NCBI GenBank assembly: GCA_026008535.1
Contig: BRKX01000002.1
Location: 73,677,380-73,741,379 of the forward strand
DNA length: 64,000 bases
DNA from: Perilla frutescens
Lineage: Eukaryota; Streptophyta; Magnoliopsida; Lamiales; Lamiaceae
Direction of reading: 5' to 3'
The translations under genes were made by a program, and so were the position numbers. Below are positions 46,081 to 58,500 of this stretch, piece after piece; the first letter of the stretch is position 1, and each line of letters opens with the position of its first letter. Under the pieces are notes generated by a model that was given only the letters and a program-made list of their open reading frames with translations, was not told the DNA's origin and ran no database searches.

Positions 46081-47988
46081 TAGGGCTGTAAATTAATCAA
46101 ACTGTTTGTGAGCTACTCGGATATCGGTTCGAAAAAAGTTTGATCGAAACTCGATCGTTTATTAAACGAGCCGAATTCGAGCTTTTTTTCGAGCTCGACA
46201 ATTTACTCGAGCCGAACTCGAGCTACTTGTGAGCTTCTTACGAGTAGCTCGAGTTCGACTATAAATGAGCTTTTATCGAGTAGCTCGCGAGCTTTTAATC
46301 GAGCTTTGACAAATAAGTAAAAAAATTAAATTAAATTTTCACCCCAACAAGATCCAAACATTAGCCAAATATATTTCAATTTATTATTATAGTCACTCGA
46401 CAAAATTATTAACAATTATGTTGATTGAATCAAATAATGTTTTTATAACAATTCTCCAAAACTTAAATATATGCAAATATTTATATATTATATTCTGATA
46501 TTATGTTTATATAAGCATATATATTATCATATATTAATATATCAGATAAATATATTCAACTAATAATAATAGACTATATGAACTATATGAAAATTAATAA
46601 TTAATATTATCATAAAAAAGGAAATCAATTAATGATATTTACAAACATTAAGTTAAGCTTATTTTATTAAACAAAAAATAGGAATATGTAAATAGATTTA
46701 TATGATAAAAAATAATGTAATAAAAAATTGATTATCCAAATTTAATATATATATATATATATATATTTAGAATTTATTTAATTATAAAATTAATATAAAA
46801 TAGTATATTCGAATTTTGAAGTAGTTTAACAAAAAATATCTAAATATGAGGTAAATAAAATTCTAGTTTATAGTTATAATTAAGAATTGGGATTTGATAA
46901 TGAAACAAACACAAATGAATTTGATTAAACCTATGATATCAAACAAACATCATTACATTGAATTAAATCGCAATTATTCATCAAAATCAGTATCAAACAA
47001 TGAATAGTGTCTGATAATTACTTAGTTCATTTGGTTCGACAATATATATATATATATAATATATATAATATACAAATATTATGTATACTTTAGCGTGCCT
47101 CATTGAAATATTTAATTTATATACTAATAAAATAAAAGGAAATTGAGATATAAAAATACAAATAAATTATGATTTATAAATTATATTATAAAAAACTTTG
47201 AAATTTGTATTTGAATTAAGATTATTGTAATTATTTACTTATTAATTGGAACATGTGTAAATGTGTAGTAAAAAATAATAAACTAACAAGAATAAATGAA
47301 CTATATCATCAATCAACTAATATGATTACAATTTATATGAAAATGAAAACGAATAATTGATAAAATAATAAGAAAATGAGATATGAGTGAATTATGATTT
47401 ATAAATTACATAAGAAAAAACACTTTGAAATTTGAAATAAGATGATTATAAAATATTTATATGTTGAAATTTGAAAGAAAAATAATAAGCTATCATGTAT
47501 GGTGAGATAAATTACTAATTAACTAATGAATGCAATTGTTAAATAAAAATTGAAAATGATTGATCGATAAAATAAAAAGAAAATGAGATATGAGTGAATT
47601 ATGATTTATAAATTATATTAGAAAAAACATTTTGAAATTTTAATTCAAATTAAGGTATATATATATATATATTAAAATTTGAATATGCTATATTAATAAT
47701 GAAAAATAATAAAATGAGTAATTAGCATGACTACAATTACATAATTAAGTAATTAATAAAGAAAATAAAATAAAAATAAACACAATTAAAGAAAATATGG
47801 AAAAGAAAAGAAAATAACTTGATCATGAATATTATTATCGAGCTTTTTGTCGAGTTTTTTAATCGAACTTGAACATATCCTTATCGAGTCGAGTTCGAAT
47901 CGAACTCGATCACGAATTTTTTTAGTCGAGCCGAATTCGAACTCGAGTTTGAAGGTATTCGGCTCGACTCGGCTCGTTTACAGCCCTA
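46081..47988. mobile_element. Probable non-autonomous hAT-like element
   Basis: It begins TAGGGCTGTAAA and ends TTTACAGCCCTA, with CGAGCC/GGCTCG and many TCGAGCT segments in both subterminal zones. The interior of about 1.5 kb is AT-rich without a transposase. TAGGG.TGTAAA ends are common in plant hAT elements. A clear 8-bp target duplication could not be confirmed. Confidence 0.7.
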
Positions 47989-48726
47989 ATATTTATGATG
48001 TAACTTGTATTTACTGTAACTAGCCAAGATGAAGAAAATTAGCCCTAATATCATGATTCTTTGCTACAACCGCTTAAGTAGCCCCATCTATTTAGTGATT
48101 GTTCACTACTAGTCAAAGCCACTGTAGCTAGGCTAGACTGTAGGGAGGAACTCAAACAATCCCCCACTTCCCAGTTCCCACATCAAATTCCACGCTACAT
48201 GTTGAGGGTACTACCTATCTGCCACAATAGGTAAGTGTCACAAAACTCCCAACGGTAGGCAAGAATTCCACTCTTCAGTTTAATAAAAAAAGTCGTAATT
48301 TACAGAACCCTAGTTTTTCCCCCCAATCCTCTCAAATGTCCGTTCAGTCGCAAATAGCTATAACACGACATCGTTTTAAACACCACTTTCTATTTCTTTG
48401 TTAATGGCCATAAATAGCAGAGGGTGAGAGCTATGTGTAGACTTTTGGCAGACAAGTATATTGTATATCATGGCCGATTAGGGAGAGAAGTTGCGATCTG
48501 ACTTAGTAGGCCAGTGGTCCTATACCATGGCAAATCTTCAGGCGTGTTTAGAGAAGCTAAAATTGATGTGCGATCGAGCAGCGCTATGCCGTGGCTGAAG
48601 AAGCTGTTTCTCTCATTGGGGAGGCCACCGAAATGGAAGAACAAAATTTGCTCGCAATGCAGCTTTAGCTCGGTCTGATTGATGGCCCAAAAATTTTAGT
48701 GGGAATTCAATAAGAGATACAATGCA
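47989..48726. other. Spacer with a broken unknown ORF
   Basis: Around 48527-48668 a frame begins MANLQACLEKLKLMCDRAA and, after a shift, continues VAEEAVSLIGEATEMEEQNL. A TATA-like CCATAAATAG lies upstream near 48408. This looks like a decayed small gene of unknown family. A segment near 48212-48280 resembles the MITE at 55256. Confidence 0.35.
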
Positions 48727-49745
48727 TTGGGTGAGCTATTACAATATTTAATAGGGCGTTTGTATAGGGGCCGCATTAGAAAATTTTAAATACTGACAAA
48801 TTTACTTAATAGGACAATCCAAAGTGTTCCATTAAATAACTTTAATATGACATACTTGTATTCAGTTAGGGCATTTACCACTGTCACAATACGTGTAATA
48901 CTACATCTATAAGTGAGGCATTAATAGGATGCGCGTCCCATTAGAAAAAGGTCGAATAAACAATGCTTTAAGTGAGTTATTACAATATCTAATAGGTCAT
49001 TTATAGGTGTCTTATTATAAAATTTCAAAGGTTGACCTTTAATTAATAGGACATTTCAAACCGTCTCATCAAAAAGTTTAATATGATGTTATGTGTCCAG
49101 TTAGGCCAAGTTAAAAGGTATCAGAATATCTCTAATACGATATTTATAAGTGCTCTATTACTTTTCATAAACAAAAATAAACAGACGCTTCAAAGTGCCC
49201 CTATTAAGTTTCAAAATGGCGTATTTGTTTTCAAATAGGACGGTGATATCTGTCCTATTAGAGAAAAGATCGGATCTTGACGCCCTAATATAAGGTGAGC
49301 TATCACAATATCTAATAGGCCGATTACAGGTTTTTATTAGAGAGTAAAATTTTGACAAATGACTTAATATATTCAAATCATCTCATTAAGTAAACATTTC
49401 GCATTCAGTTAGGGCATTTACAAAGTGACACAATACGTGTAATACAACATCTATACTTATCATATTACTTTTTCAGGAAGAATGATAAGACGCTTAAAAG
49501 TTCCCTTTTTTACGTTAATGCTATTGGGACAGTTTTAAGCCTAGCATCTGAAGTTAATAGGACGCTTATACGTGTCGTATTAGTGAAAATCCATACAAAT
49601 TTTGTTGACAAAATATTCAAATATAGTCCAATATTTGTTCTTATTAGGTGGATGCTTAAGTTTTAATGACAACTTCATTTGCAGAAAGTTCAGATAAAAC
49701 TACACTTAAGGTAACACATTAGCAATATATAGGTTGAAATGTAGT
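48727..49745. repeat. Degenerate tandem repeat array (GTGAGCTATCACAATATCTA units) and Harbinger empty site
   Basis: Three diverged units start near 48730, 48978 and 49293 with GTGAG(C/T)TAT(T/C)ACAATAT(C/T)TAATAGG and contain TTCAGTTAGG. The last part, 49255-49740, matches 22656-22767 joined to 28942-29330. At 49345-49347 a single TAA marks the unoccupied insertion site. The small ORFs here are not credible. Confidence 0.75.
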
Positions 49746-49971
49746 CCCACAAATTGATCAAATGTGTATACAAGCATTCTGGGTGTAGCATTGAAACTAT
49801 ATACAATTGTCAATTGAATTTAATGTCTTATGCCAATGATGATCGAGTACAATTCGATCCTATGAGGCCGCAAACACCTGTTTCATATCTCAAGAGTCAA
49901 GAGGGTTGTAGTTTAACACAGCTCATTTCTTACTGTAAGCCATGTATTCCTGTACCACCTAAAATCTGCAA

Positions 49972-49987
49972 GGTCAACTGCTGCTGC
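49972..49987 (+). promoter_or_regulatory. W-box (reverse) block upstream of RLK-F
   Basis: GGTCAACTGCTGCTGC, about 110 bp before the start codon, is shared with RLK-G (55461). GGTCAA is the complement of the W-box TTGACC. Both are followed by CATTCATTCATTC repeats. Confidence 0.4.
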
Positions 49988-50082
49988 TGCTTTCCTAGGC
50001 AAACTCCCATATTCATATTTCTTACGCTCATTCATTCATTCCCACCAGTTTCTCTGTTTTCCAACGCAACACAAATCAAAGC

Positions 50083-53000
50083 ATGCATCTCTGTTCACTT
50101 TCCATTACTCTGCTTCTTCTCTTCTTCTCCAATCCTTCTACAGCAGCAAGTAGTGCTATAACCCGACTTTCCATTAATTGCGGCTCCACTGCCACGTCTA
50201 CGGCACTCAACGGCAGAGACTGGATCGGAGATATACGATCATCCGTGCTACAAATAAAGGGTCCATCCACTGCCTCAACTGTCAAACACAGCTCCATTTC
50301 TGCTGATCACGTTCCCCACAAGACGGCAAGAATCTCTCCTTCTCAATTCTCCTATGCATTTCGAGTGAGCCCAGGTGAGAAAATTCTACGACTTCACTTT
50401 AATCCATCTCCATATAAAGGCTTCAAAAGGTTTAATGACTTGTTCAATGTCGAAGCTGGACCTTTTACTCTGCTCAGTAACTTCAGCGCTTCACTAACTG
50501 CTACTGCTCTTAGTGTGAACACTTTTACCAAGGAGTTCTGCATTAGCGTAGAAGAAAATCTAACATTAAGCTTAACTTTTTCGCCTGTACTTAGTCAATC
50601 AGGAGATAGTACATATGCTTTCATAAACGGGATTGAGATAATCCCAGTACCTCTACATCTCTCTTACTTTAAAGGTGGAGATCATCGAGCCCAAGTGGTA
50701 GGCCAAAAGTCTATGATCTATATTGACAACAGCACTGCACTTGAACTATCACACAGACTAAATATCAAGCGGGATTCTCTTTTATTGTCTGATGAATTTG
50801 ACGACATGCTAGCAATGTGGGGAGAATTTCCAAAACCAAAGGGAAATAAGATCAATAATCTTACCTGGGAAACACCAGTGGATGTAGGCTTTAGGTACTT
50901 GGTCAGGATTCATTTCTGCTACGTACAATTCCATCAGGCAGAGATTCATGATGTGAGCTTCAAACTCCTCATCAATGAAATGATTGTAGACATTTTCAAG
51001 GAATGGAATGACAGAGGAATCCTACAGTACAGAGACTATGTGGTGGCAATGAAGGGGCAAAAACACGAGGGCAAACGAGATCTCTTGATCTCCCTGCAGT
51101 TATATGATGAGTTAATTGATGAGAATGATCACCTGATCAAGGGATTTGAAATATTCAAGTTGAGCAACCCTGATAACAGCCTTGCCAGTCCAAATGCTTT
51201 TTCTTCTTTAGAAAGAGCTTCGCCCCAGAATTTACTGCCTATTCTGTGTCACAAAAAAGGAAATGCAGCTGCAGCTCTAGCAATAACTATGCTGAGTCTG
51301 ATAAATATCATTGTCTGTAAGCTGCGAGAGATTTATGAAGCAGGCATTATAGAGGAGGAAAACAGACCATCTGCCAGGGCTGAACGACTCTGTCGACGTT
51401 TCTCACTTGCTGATGTCCAATCAGCCACTGAAGAAGGAAGCAAGTTACACAGCCACGTTAGCACAAAAGTTAAGGGCACAATTGGCTACATTGACCCTTG
51501 TTATTTCAGCACTTCTAAACTAACTAGGAAAAGTGACACATATGCCTTTGGTGTGGTGTTGCTGGAAGTATTGTGCGGCAGACAAGCAATAGATCCAAGG
51601 CTCGGGGAAGATGAGTGCTTTCTCACCAGATGGGCTCGAAACAGAATTAATGAGGGAGAGGTTGGTCGGATTGTAGCTCTGAGTCTGATAGGGAACATTC
51701 TACCAGAGAGCCTGAAGGTATTTGTCGAGGTTGCTGAAAGATGTTTGCATGATGAACCAAAGAAAAGGCCAACGATGTCTCAAGTTGTGGTACAACTTGA
51801 GCTTGCACTTGAGCAGCAGGAGGGCAGAAAACTTAGTGTGCCAAGTCAGACTGTACGTGCTAGTAATGATGTCGGTCCATCAAATGAAGGCATTATGTCC
51901 ACATATTTGCAGACTGTTACATCTCCCCCTATAATACAAACTAGTTTAAATAACTCCCCAGCTGCAGCAGAAGATGAAAGAAAAACGAGAACCTGCAGGC
52001 CATTGCAGTTTTCAGCATGGGACGCTCTCTGGAACTGGTTAAAACCCAATAAGAAAAAAGAGCTCAGATTAATATTAGGTACATACTCATTCCATCACAG
52101 TAAATATCATCTATTTTGTCACCATAGTCTCTTATCATTAGTATTGTTGTTGCTACTCTTTTTATAATGAAATGGTTATATACTGCAAGAAAATAAATGT
52201 AAGCATTTTGCAGAAATAACAAGTGAAGGCATAAAACTGCCAAAGTTTGAACTTACCAGAATTGCAGCTGCCACCAAGCAATTTTCTTCCTCACGGAAGA
52301 TTGGAGAAGGTGTATTTGGTTCTGTATATAAGGTGAGTTATCAACTCTTTCTCTTACAAGATAGATAAATTTTCCCATCTAAACCCTCAGCAACACCTAT
52401 TAAATGTACTTATATACATTGGGCACTAGTGATGAGCATCTGTATGAAACTAAAAGTAGCAGTTGCAATGACATGCTACTATTGCTTTGTATAGGCTGTA
52501 TTGCCGACAGGAGACACAATGGCAGTTAAAAGGTTTTCTTTATCAAGAGAGGCCCTCGATGAGTTCAAAAGTGAGATTCTTTTGGTCTCCAGCCTCCATC
52601 ATCAGAACATCATCAAACTACTTGGATACGGTATTCATGAACGAGGAGCCATGCTCTTGTATGAGTTCATGGAAAATGGAAGTTTTGATGCACTTATATT
52701 TGGTTGGAGCCTTCTTACTCTCGTTCTTCAATTTTTTCAATACTAAATACATTAATTAACATAGGACCTGATGTATTATTCCTGATTTTTGAATGTGATG
52801 AAACATATGAATATAGATGAAGTACGACGTGGAGAACTTCAATGGTCTCAGCGCTTCCAAATCATCATTGGGGTTGCTAAAGGAGTTCTCTATCTTCACA
52901 AAGAGTCAGGGATGAAAACAATTCACAGAGATCTCAAACTCTCCAATATATTACTGGACACTGAGATGAATCCTAAAATTTCAGGCTTTGTCATTGCTAG

Positions 53001-53962
53001 AAGGTTTGAAGACGACCGAGCAGAACTGGACACTAGAGTTGTGGGTACCATGTAAGTTGCTGACAAGATACATCCAATCCACTCTTTCATTCTTATCAAG
53101 TTGCCAAGAATGATATTTCTATAAAGTGATTTGTTTGTGCAGCGGTTATATTGCACCAGAATATGCTGCTCATGGGAGAATTTCGGAGAAGACTGATGTC
53201 TATAGCTTCGGGGTTCTAGTCCTGGAGATAATGATTGGCAAGAAAAATATGGGATACCCAAGATATGATCTAAACCTCATTCAATATGTAAGTATTTAGA
53301 AGTTTTATGAAATTTACTAACAAATCCCCATGCAAGTCCATTGCAAATTGAAGTATGAAAAATCTGTGTATATAATTCTGCTTTCCAGTTACTCTAGAAT
53401 CAAATAAAACCACTCTCATATGCATAAAGATTTTGTCTAAGTTCAAGTGCAGAAGCAGTAATTATTATCATCATTTTGATGCCTCCATTCCAATTGTCAA
53501 TATTATCCCTATGATTCAACACATCAACCTAAATGCAGAGAGAGGAAGCAGAAGAGCAACACTACAAAACTATATTCTGATTAGCAAATCATATTATAGG
53601 CTGATCCACACAAATGTACTAAAAGAACATCATTGTAAATGAACAAATACGATGATATCAAATGCATGCATTACGATACGGCTAATGTGCAGGCATGGAA
53701 GTTGTGCAAAGAAGGGAAGGCATTGGACCTCGTAGACAAATCCCTTAAAGGGGAATTTTCAAAGGAAGAAGCTCTGAGATGTATTCAGGTTGGCCTTTTG
53801 TGCACCCAATATGGATCGCATCACCGGTCAGATATGCCTTCCGTGGTGAAGATGTTGCTCGGAGAAGAGCCATCACTGCAAGAGAAGATAGTGGAAGCAG
53901 CTTTGTGTATATTCAATTTAGAAGATGATGCCATATTCAATTTGAAGAAAACTTACCTATAA
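50083..53962 (+). CDS. RLK-F: malectin receptor with gutted K1 and CRK-type K2
   Basis: Exons 50083-52078, 52214-52332, 52495-52702, 52817-53051, 53143-53287 and 53693-53962 join in frame to give 990 residues. Signal peptide, malectin-like ectodomain and membrane helix (about 400-420) are normal. K1 has lost everything from the glycine loop through DFG by an in-frame deletion at about 51430: QSATE is followed directly by [16 protein letters not shown]. Only the activation segment and C-lobe remain. K2 keeps a good glycine loop ([10 protein letters not shown]), VKR and HRDLK, but DFG is GFV. So neither kinase looks fully competent, yet the whole frame is open. It may be a scaffold or decoy-type receptor. 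Confidence 0.83.
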
Positions 53963-54249
53963 TTAATCATCAAGATTAAGCATGGGGAACTTTTCAAAAC
54001 GAAGATGGCGTCTAGGATTCAGTCACCGGCAGTGCAGCAACTCTTGAATATGACGAGAAGCTGGATTGGATGCTAGAAAATTAGGTCGAATTCATAGCTT
54101 CAATGGGGCTCTTTGGAATGTCTCCTACAGTTGGGCGAGAACTGCAAACCAATTGCCCATCAGTTAGCGAAGTTTGCCCATAATAATAATTCTAGTAGGT
54201 CTTTTGTTGATGGTTGTCTGACTCTATCGTACTCGTACACCTCCTCCCC
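53963..54249. other. 3' flank of RLK-F
   Basis: Non-coding. It resembles 5530-5700 downstream of the orphan K2 exon, which supports common descent of the two gene ends. Confidence 0.45.
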
Positions 54250-54412
54250 CGGGCGAATTCTACCCTACAAGGGTACTGCCCAAAGTACTCTAATATATCT
54301 ATTGTGACACTGTCAAGTGTCATAATAGGTCTATTATGACACTTAATAATGTCACCATAGATCTATTAGAGCACTTGAGATAGTACTTTGTGGGTAGAAT
54401 AGAACTCCCCTC
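54250..54412. mobile_element. Small foldback MITE
   Basis: The left arm (ATTCTACCCTACAAGGGTAC, then ATCTATTGTGACACTGTCAA) is the imperfect complement of the right arm (GTGTCATAATAGGTC region to GGGTAGAATAGAACTC). It is about 160 bp and non-coding. Confidence 0.6.
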
Positions 54413-55255
54413 CCATGGATGAGGGATGATGTATCTTTTAATTAAGGGTTGATTATGATTAATTACTTATACAAATTTTGATACGTTCTATAATTTAGAT
54501 ACTAACTTAAAAACTTTGTAATTAAAATACAAATTTGTATCCTTTTTCAAAATAGACTCCCCTAAATTTTTTTCGGACAAATGAAAATTGATCTCGCACA
54601 AAAATCATGAAAGTATTCTCCACAAATGAAGAATATACAATTTTGACTTTTTAATTTTTCGGACAAATGAAAATTGATCTCGCACAAAAATCATGAAAGT
54701 ATTCTCCACAAATGAAGAATATACAATTTTGACTTTTTAATTTTTTATGTACAAAATAACGTTGTTTTATGATGAGTTAAAAAATATTTTCCACCGAAGA
54801 TAACATTATTTTTTTTTACCAAGTTAGTTTTCCTTCGCCAGAAAAAAAAAATAAAAAAATTGAGTGGTCGATTTTGCAAGAAAAAGATGTAAATTTATGT
54901 TTTATTACAACTTTAAATTTGTGTCTGAATCAATTTGTGTATTTAACTATAATGAACCCTTTAATTAATGAGTACCTCAAGTCCTCAACAGATCACTGAT
55001 AGAGTAATAGTCCATTTTATGTCTTATTTTGAATTTTATTTGTTTATTTTTCTTTTCATTTTTTTCCTCAATATCATTTTTTGTATTTTTAACTTAATTA
55101 AAATTTATAATTATTTTTTAGTATTTTAATTTTTATTTTTAGTACTTAATCCTTATTTTTCTTGCTAGAGAAATCACTGGTTCCTAGTTAAACCGATCGC
55201 TGGCTAGTCCGGTTTGAATTCGAAAACATTACTTTATTTAGTTATTTTGGGAAAT
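54413..55255. other. AT-rich spacer with an 86-bp tandem duplication
   Basis: An exact direct duplication of an 86-bp unit (CGGACAAATGAAAATTGATC start) covers about 54571-54742. The rest is low-complexity AT-rich DNA with no gene. Confidence 0.6.
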
Positions 55256-55400
55256 TCTTGCCTGCCTTTTGGAGTAGTGGTATTTCTGTCCTAATAGACT
55301 TAATGTGATATTTTCATCTGTCACATTAGGTACAAGTATCTATTATAGATTTGTAGCAGATAGAGTACTACCCCCTTAACGCTAGACAAGAATTCTCCCT
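55256..55400. mobile_element. Small MITE related to 54250 type
   Basis: GAATTCTTGTCTAGCG-like ends (left GAAATTCTTGCCTGCC, right complement) and an inner palindrome around TGTCACATTAGG. It lies just upstream of RLK-G. A partial relative is at 48212-48280. Confidence 0.5.
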
Positions 55401-55460
55401 TTAAGAAATCATTTTTGAGTTATATCCAAGCAGTTTACGTGATTGAGACAGAGTTTACAA

Positions 55461-55476
55461 GGTCAACTGCTGCTGC
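55461..55476 (+). promoter_or_regulatory. W-box (reverse) block upstream of RLK-G
   Basis: GGTCAACTGCTGCTGC, about 100 bp before the start codon; the same block precedes RLK-F. Confidence 0.4.
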
Positions 55477-55561
55477 TTCCCAACAAACTCCTCACCGTGG
55501 ACTTCGATATTCATCTTTCTTATGCGCTCATTCATTCATTCACCGCAACACAAATCAAAGC

Positions 55562-58500
55562 ATGAATCTCTGCTCACTTTTCATTACTCTGCTGCTTCTC
55601 TTCTTCCTAAATGCTTTTATTACAGCAGTAATTGGTAATAATCCAGTCAAGATCATAACCCGACTTTCCATTGATTGTGGCTCGACCTCCACGTCGGCGG
55701 CGCTCAACGGCAGAGAGTGGATTGGAGATACACGACCAGAAGTATCATCCGCGATACGAATAAAGGGTTCCTCTTCCTCCTCAACTGTCACACATAGCTC
55801 CATCTCCGCTGATCAAGTCCCCCACAAGACGGCAAGAATCTCTCCTTCTCAATTCTCCTATGCATTTCGAGTGAGCCCAGGTGAGAAAATTCTCCGACTT
55901 CACTTTAATCCATCTCCATATAAAGGCTTCAAAAGGTTCAACGACTTGTTCGATGTCGAAGCTGGACCTTTCACTCTGCTCAGTAACTTCAGCGCTTCAC
56001 TAACTGCAGATGCTCTTGGTGTGAGCACTTTTGCCAAGGAGTTCTGCATAAGCGTAGAAGAAAATCAAACATTAAGCTTAACTTTTTCTGCTGTATCTAG
56101 TCAATCAGGATATAGTACATATGCTTTCATAAATGGCATTGAGATAATCCCAGTACCACTGCATCTGTCTTACTTCAAAGGTGGAGATCATGGAGCCCAA
56201 TTGGTAGGCCAAAAGTCTCTGGTCTATATTGACAACAGCACTGCGCTTGAATTAACTCACCGAGTTAAAATGAAATGGGATTCTGTTTCAATGTCTGATG
56301 AATTCGATGGTATGCTGGGAATGTGGGGAGCATTTCCGAAACCAAAGGAAAATGAGATCAACAGTCTTACCTGGAAAACACCAGAAACAGGAGGCGAAAC
56401 GAGACCTCTTGATGTCCCTGCAGTCATATGATGAATTTGTTGATGTACATCAACTCATCAAGGGATTTGAGGTATTCAAGTTGAGCAACCCTGATAACAG
56501 TCTTTCCAGTCCAAATGCCTTCCCTCCACAAAGAGATTCACCCTCCTCGATTATCCAGAACTTACTGACAATTCTGTGTCACAGAAATGCAACTACAACT
56601 CTAACAATAAGCATACTTGCCCTGATAAATATCATTGTCCATATGTTGCGGGAAATTTGTGAAGCAAGCGTTACAGAGGAGGAGAACAGACCGTCAGCAA
56701 GGGCTGAACGACTCTGTCGACGTTTTTCACTGTCCGAGATGCAGTTAGCCACCAAAAACTTCAGTGAAGCATTATTCATTGGAAGGGGAGGATTTGGTAA
56801 AGTTTACAAAGGGTTTATTGATAATGGGCGAGAAACTGTTGCCATAAAGCGGCTAAAATCAAACTCAAAACAAGGGAGACATGAGTTTTTGACAGAGATT
56901 GAAACACTTTGTGAGCTCCGACATATTAACCTTGTTTCTCTTATTGGCTACTGCAGTGATCACAAGGAAATGATTCTTGTTTATGAGTACATGCCCAATG
57001 GTACACTAGCTGATCACCTTCACAAATATGCCAGAAAAGGCAATGATTCTTGTTCTCTCACCTGGAAGCAACGCCTACATATATGCATTGGAGCAGCCCG
57101 AGGCCTAGACTATCTTCACACAGGCCACAGAGTCATACATCGTGATGTTAAGGCTTCAAACATCCTCCTGGATGAAAATTTCGTAGCTAAGGTTTCAGAT
57201 TTTGGGTTGGCTAAGCCTGAAGATCGAAGCAATCTACAGAGCCATGTTAGCACAAAAGTTAAGGGCACGTATGGGTACTTAGACCCACATTATTTCAGTA
57301 CTGGCAAGTTGACAAGGAAAAGTGACACATGTGCATTTGGCGTGGTGTTACTCGAAGTATTGTGTGAAAGACAAGCAATGGATCCAAGGTTTGGAGAGGA
57401 TGAGTACTGTCTCACCAGATGGGCTCGAGAAAAAATTAATGAGGGAGAGGTTAATCAGGTTGTAGCTTTGAGTCTGATGGAAGAAATCCTACCAGAGAGC
57501 CTGATGGTATTTGTTGAGATTGCTGAAAGATGTTTGCATGATGAACCGAAGAGAAGGCCAACAATGGCTCAAGTTGTGGTACAACTCGAGTCTGCACTTG
57601 AGCTGCAGGAGAGCACAAAGATTACTAAGCCAAATCACATAGCTTTTGTTGCTAACGATGTCTGTCCATCAAAAGAAGATATGACACCATCTGCAAACAC
57701 TGAGCAATCAGAAGCCTCCACAGATGTGCATGCTGATGCATCTCCTCCTCCCGAGCAAACTAATTTAAATTATTTTCCTGCCGAAGAAAAAGATAGGAGA
57801 GAACCAAAACAATATAAGACATTTCGTTTTGGGGCATGGGATGCCTTCTGGAACAGATTAAAACCATCTAAGAGAAAAGAACTCAGCTTAATATCAGGTA
57901 TATACTCAGTCTGTCATTGTAAATTCCAAACACTCATGTGCTAATTCTTGAACCTAATATTAATCTACTTCGTATATTCTGAAAGTAAAACAATCTTGTG
58001 TAATTATTTTGCAGAAATGTGCGAGGCAGACATAAGATTGCCCAAGTTTGATCATAGCAGGATTGCGGCTGCTACCAATCAATTCTCCACTTTAAATAAG
58101 ATTGGAGAAGGTGGACTTACTTCCGTGTATAAGGTGATTCTGTCGAGGCTGATGATATCTTTATTTTTTCCTTACTATATAGTACTGGAAATGAGTTTTT
58201 CCATCCCTATACTAATTCTAGATGAAGTGTTCATACAGGCTGCATTACCTACAGGAAAGACAGTGGCCGTTAAAATATTTTCTCCATCAGAGCAGAGCTC
58301 TGATGTGTTCAGAAATGAGATTCTTTTGGTTTCCAGTCTCCATCATCGGAACATCATTAAACTACTGGGATATTGCATTCATGAACATAGAGGGATGCTT
58401 TTGTACGAGTTCATAGAAAATGGAAGTTTAGATAAATTTATATCTGGTAGGCACCTTCAGAATATCCTTAAATTTTTAATAACAAGTAGGTAGATAAAAA

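Noticed and set aside
49754..50161. 135-codon ORF just before RLK-F
   Set aside because: It overlaps the RLK-F start in another frame and covers its promoter and leader; Cys run comes from CTGCTGCTGC repeats.
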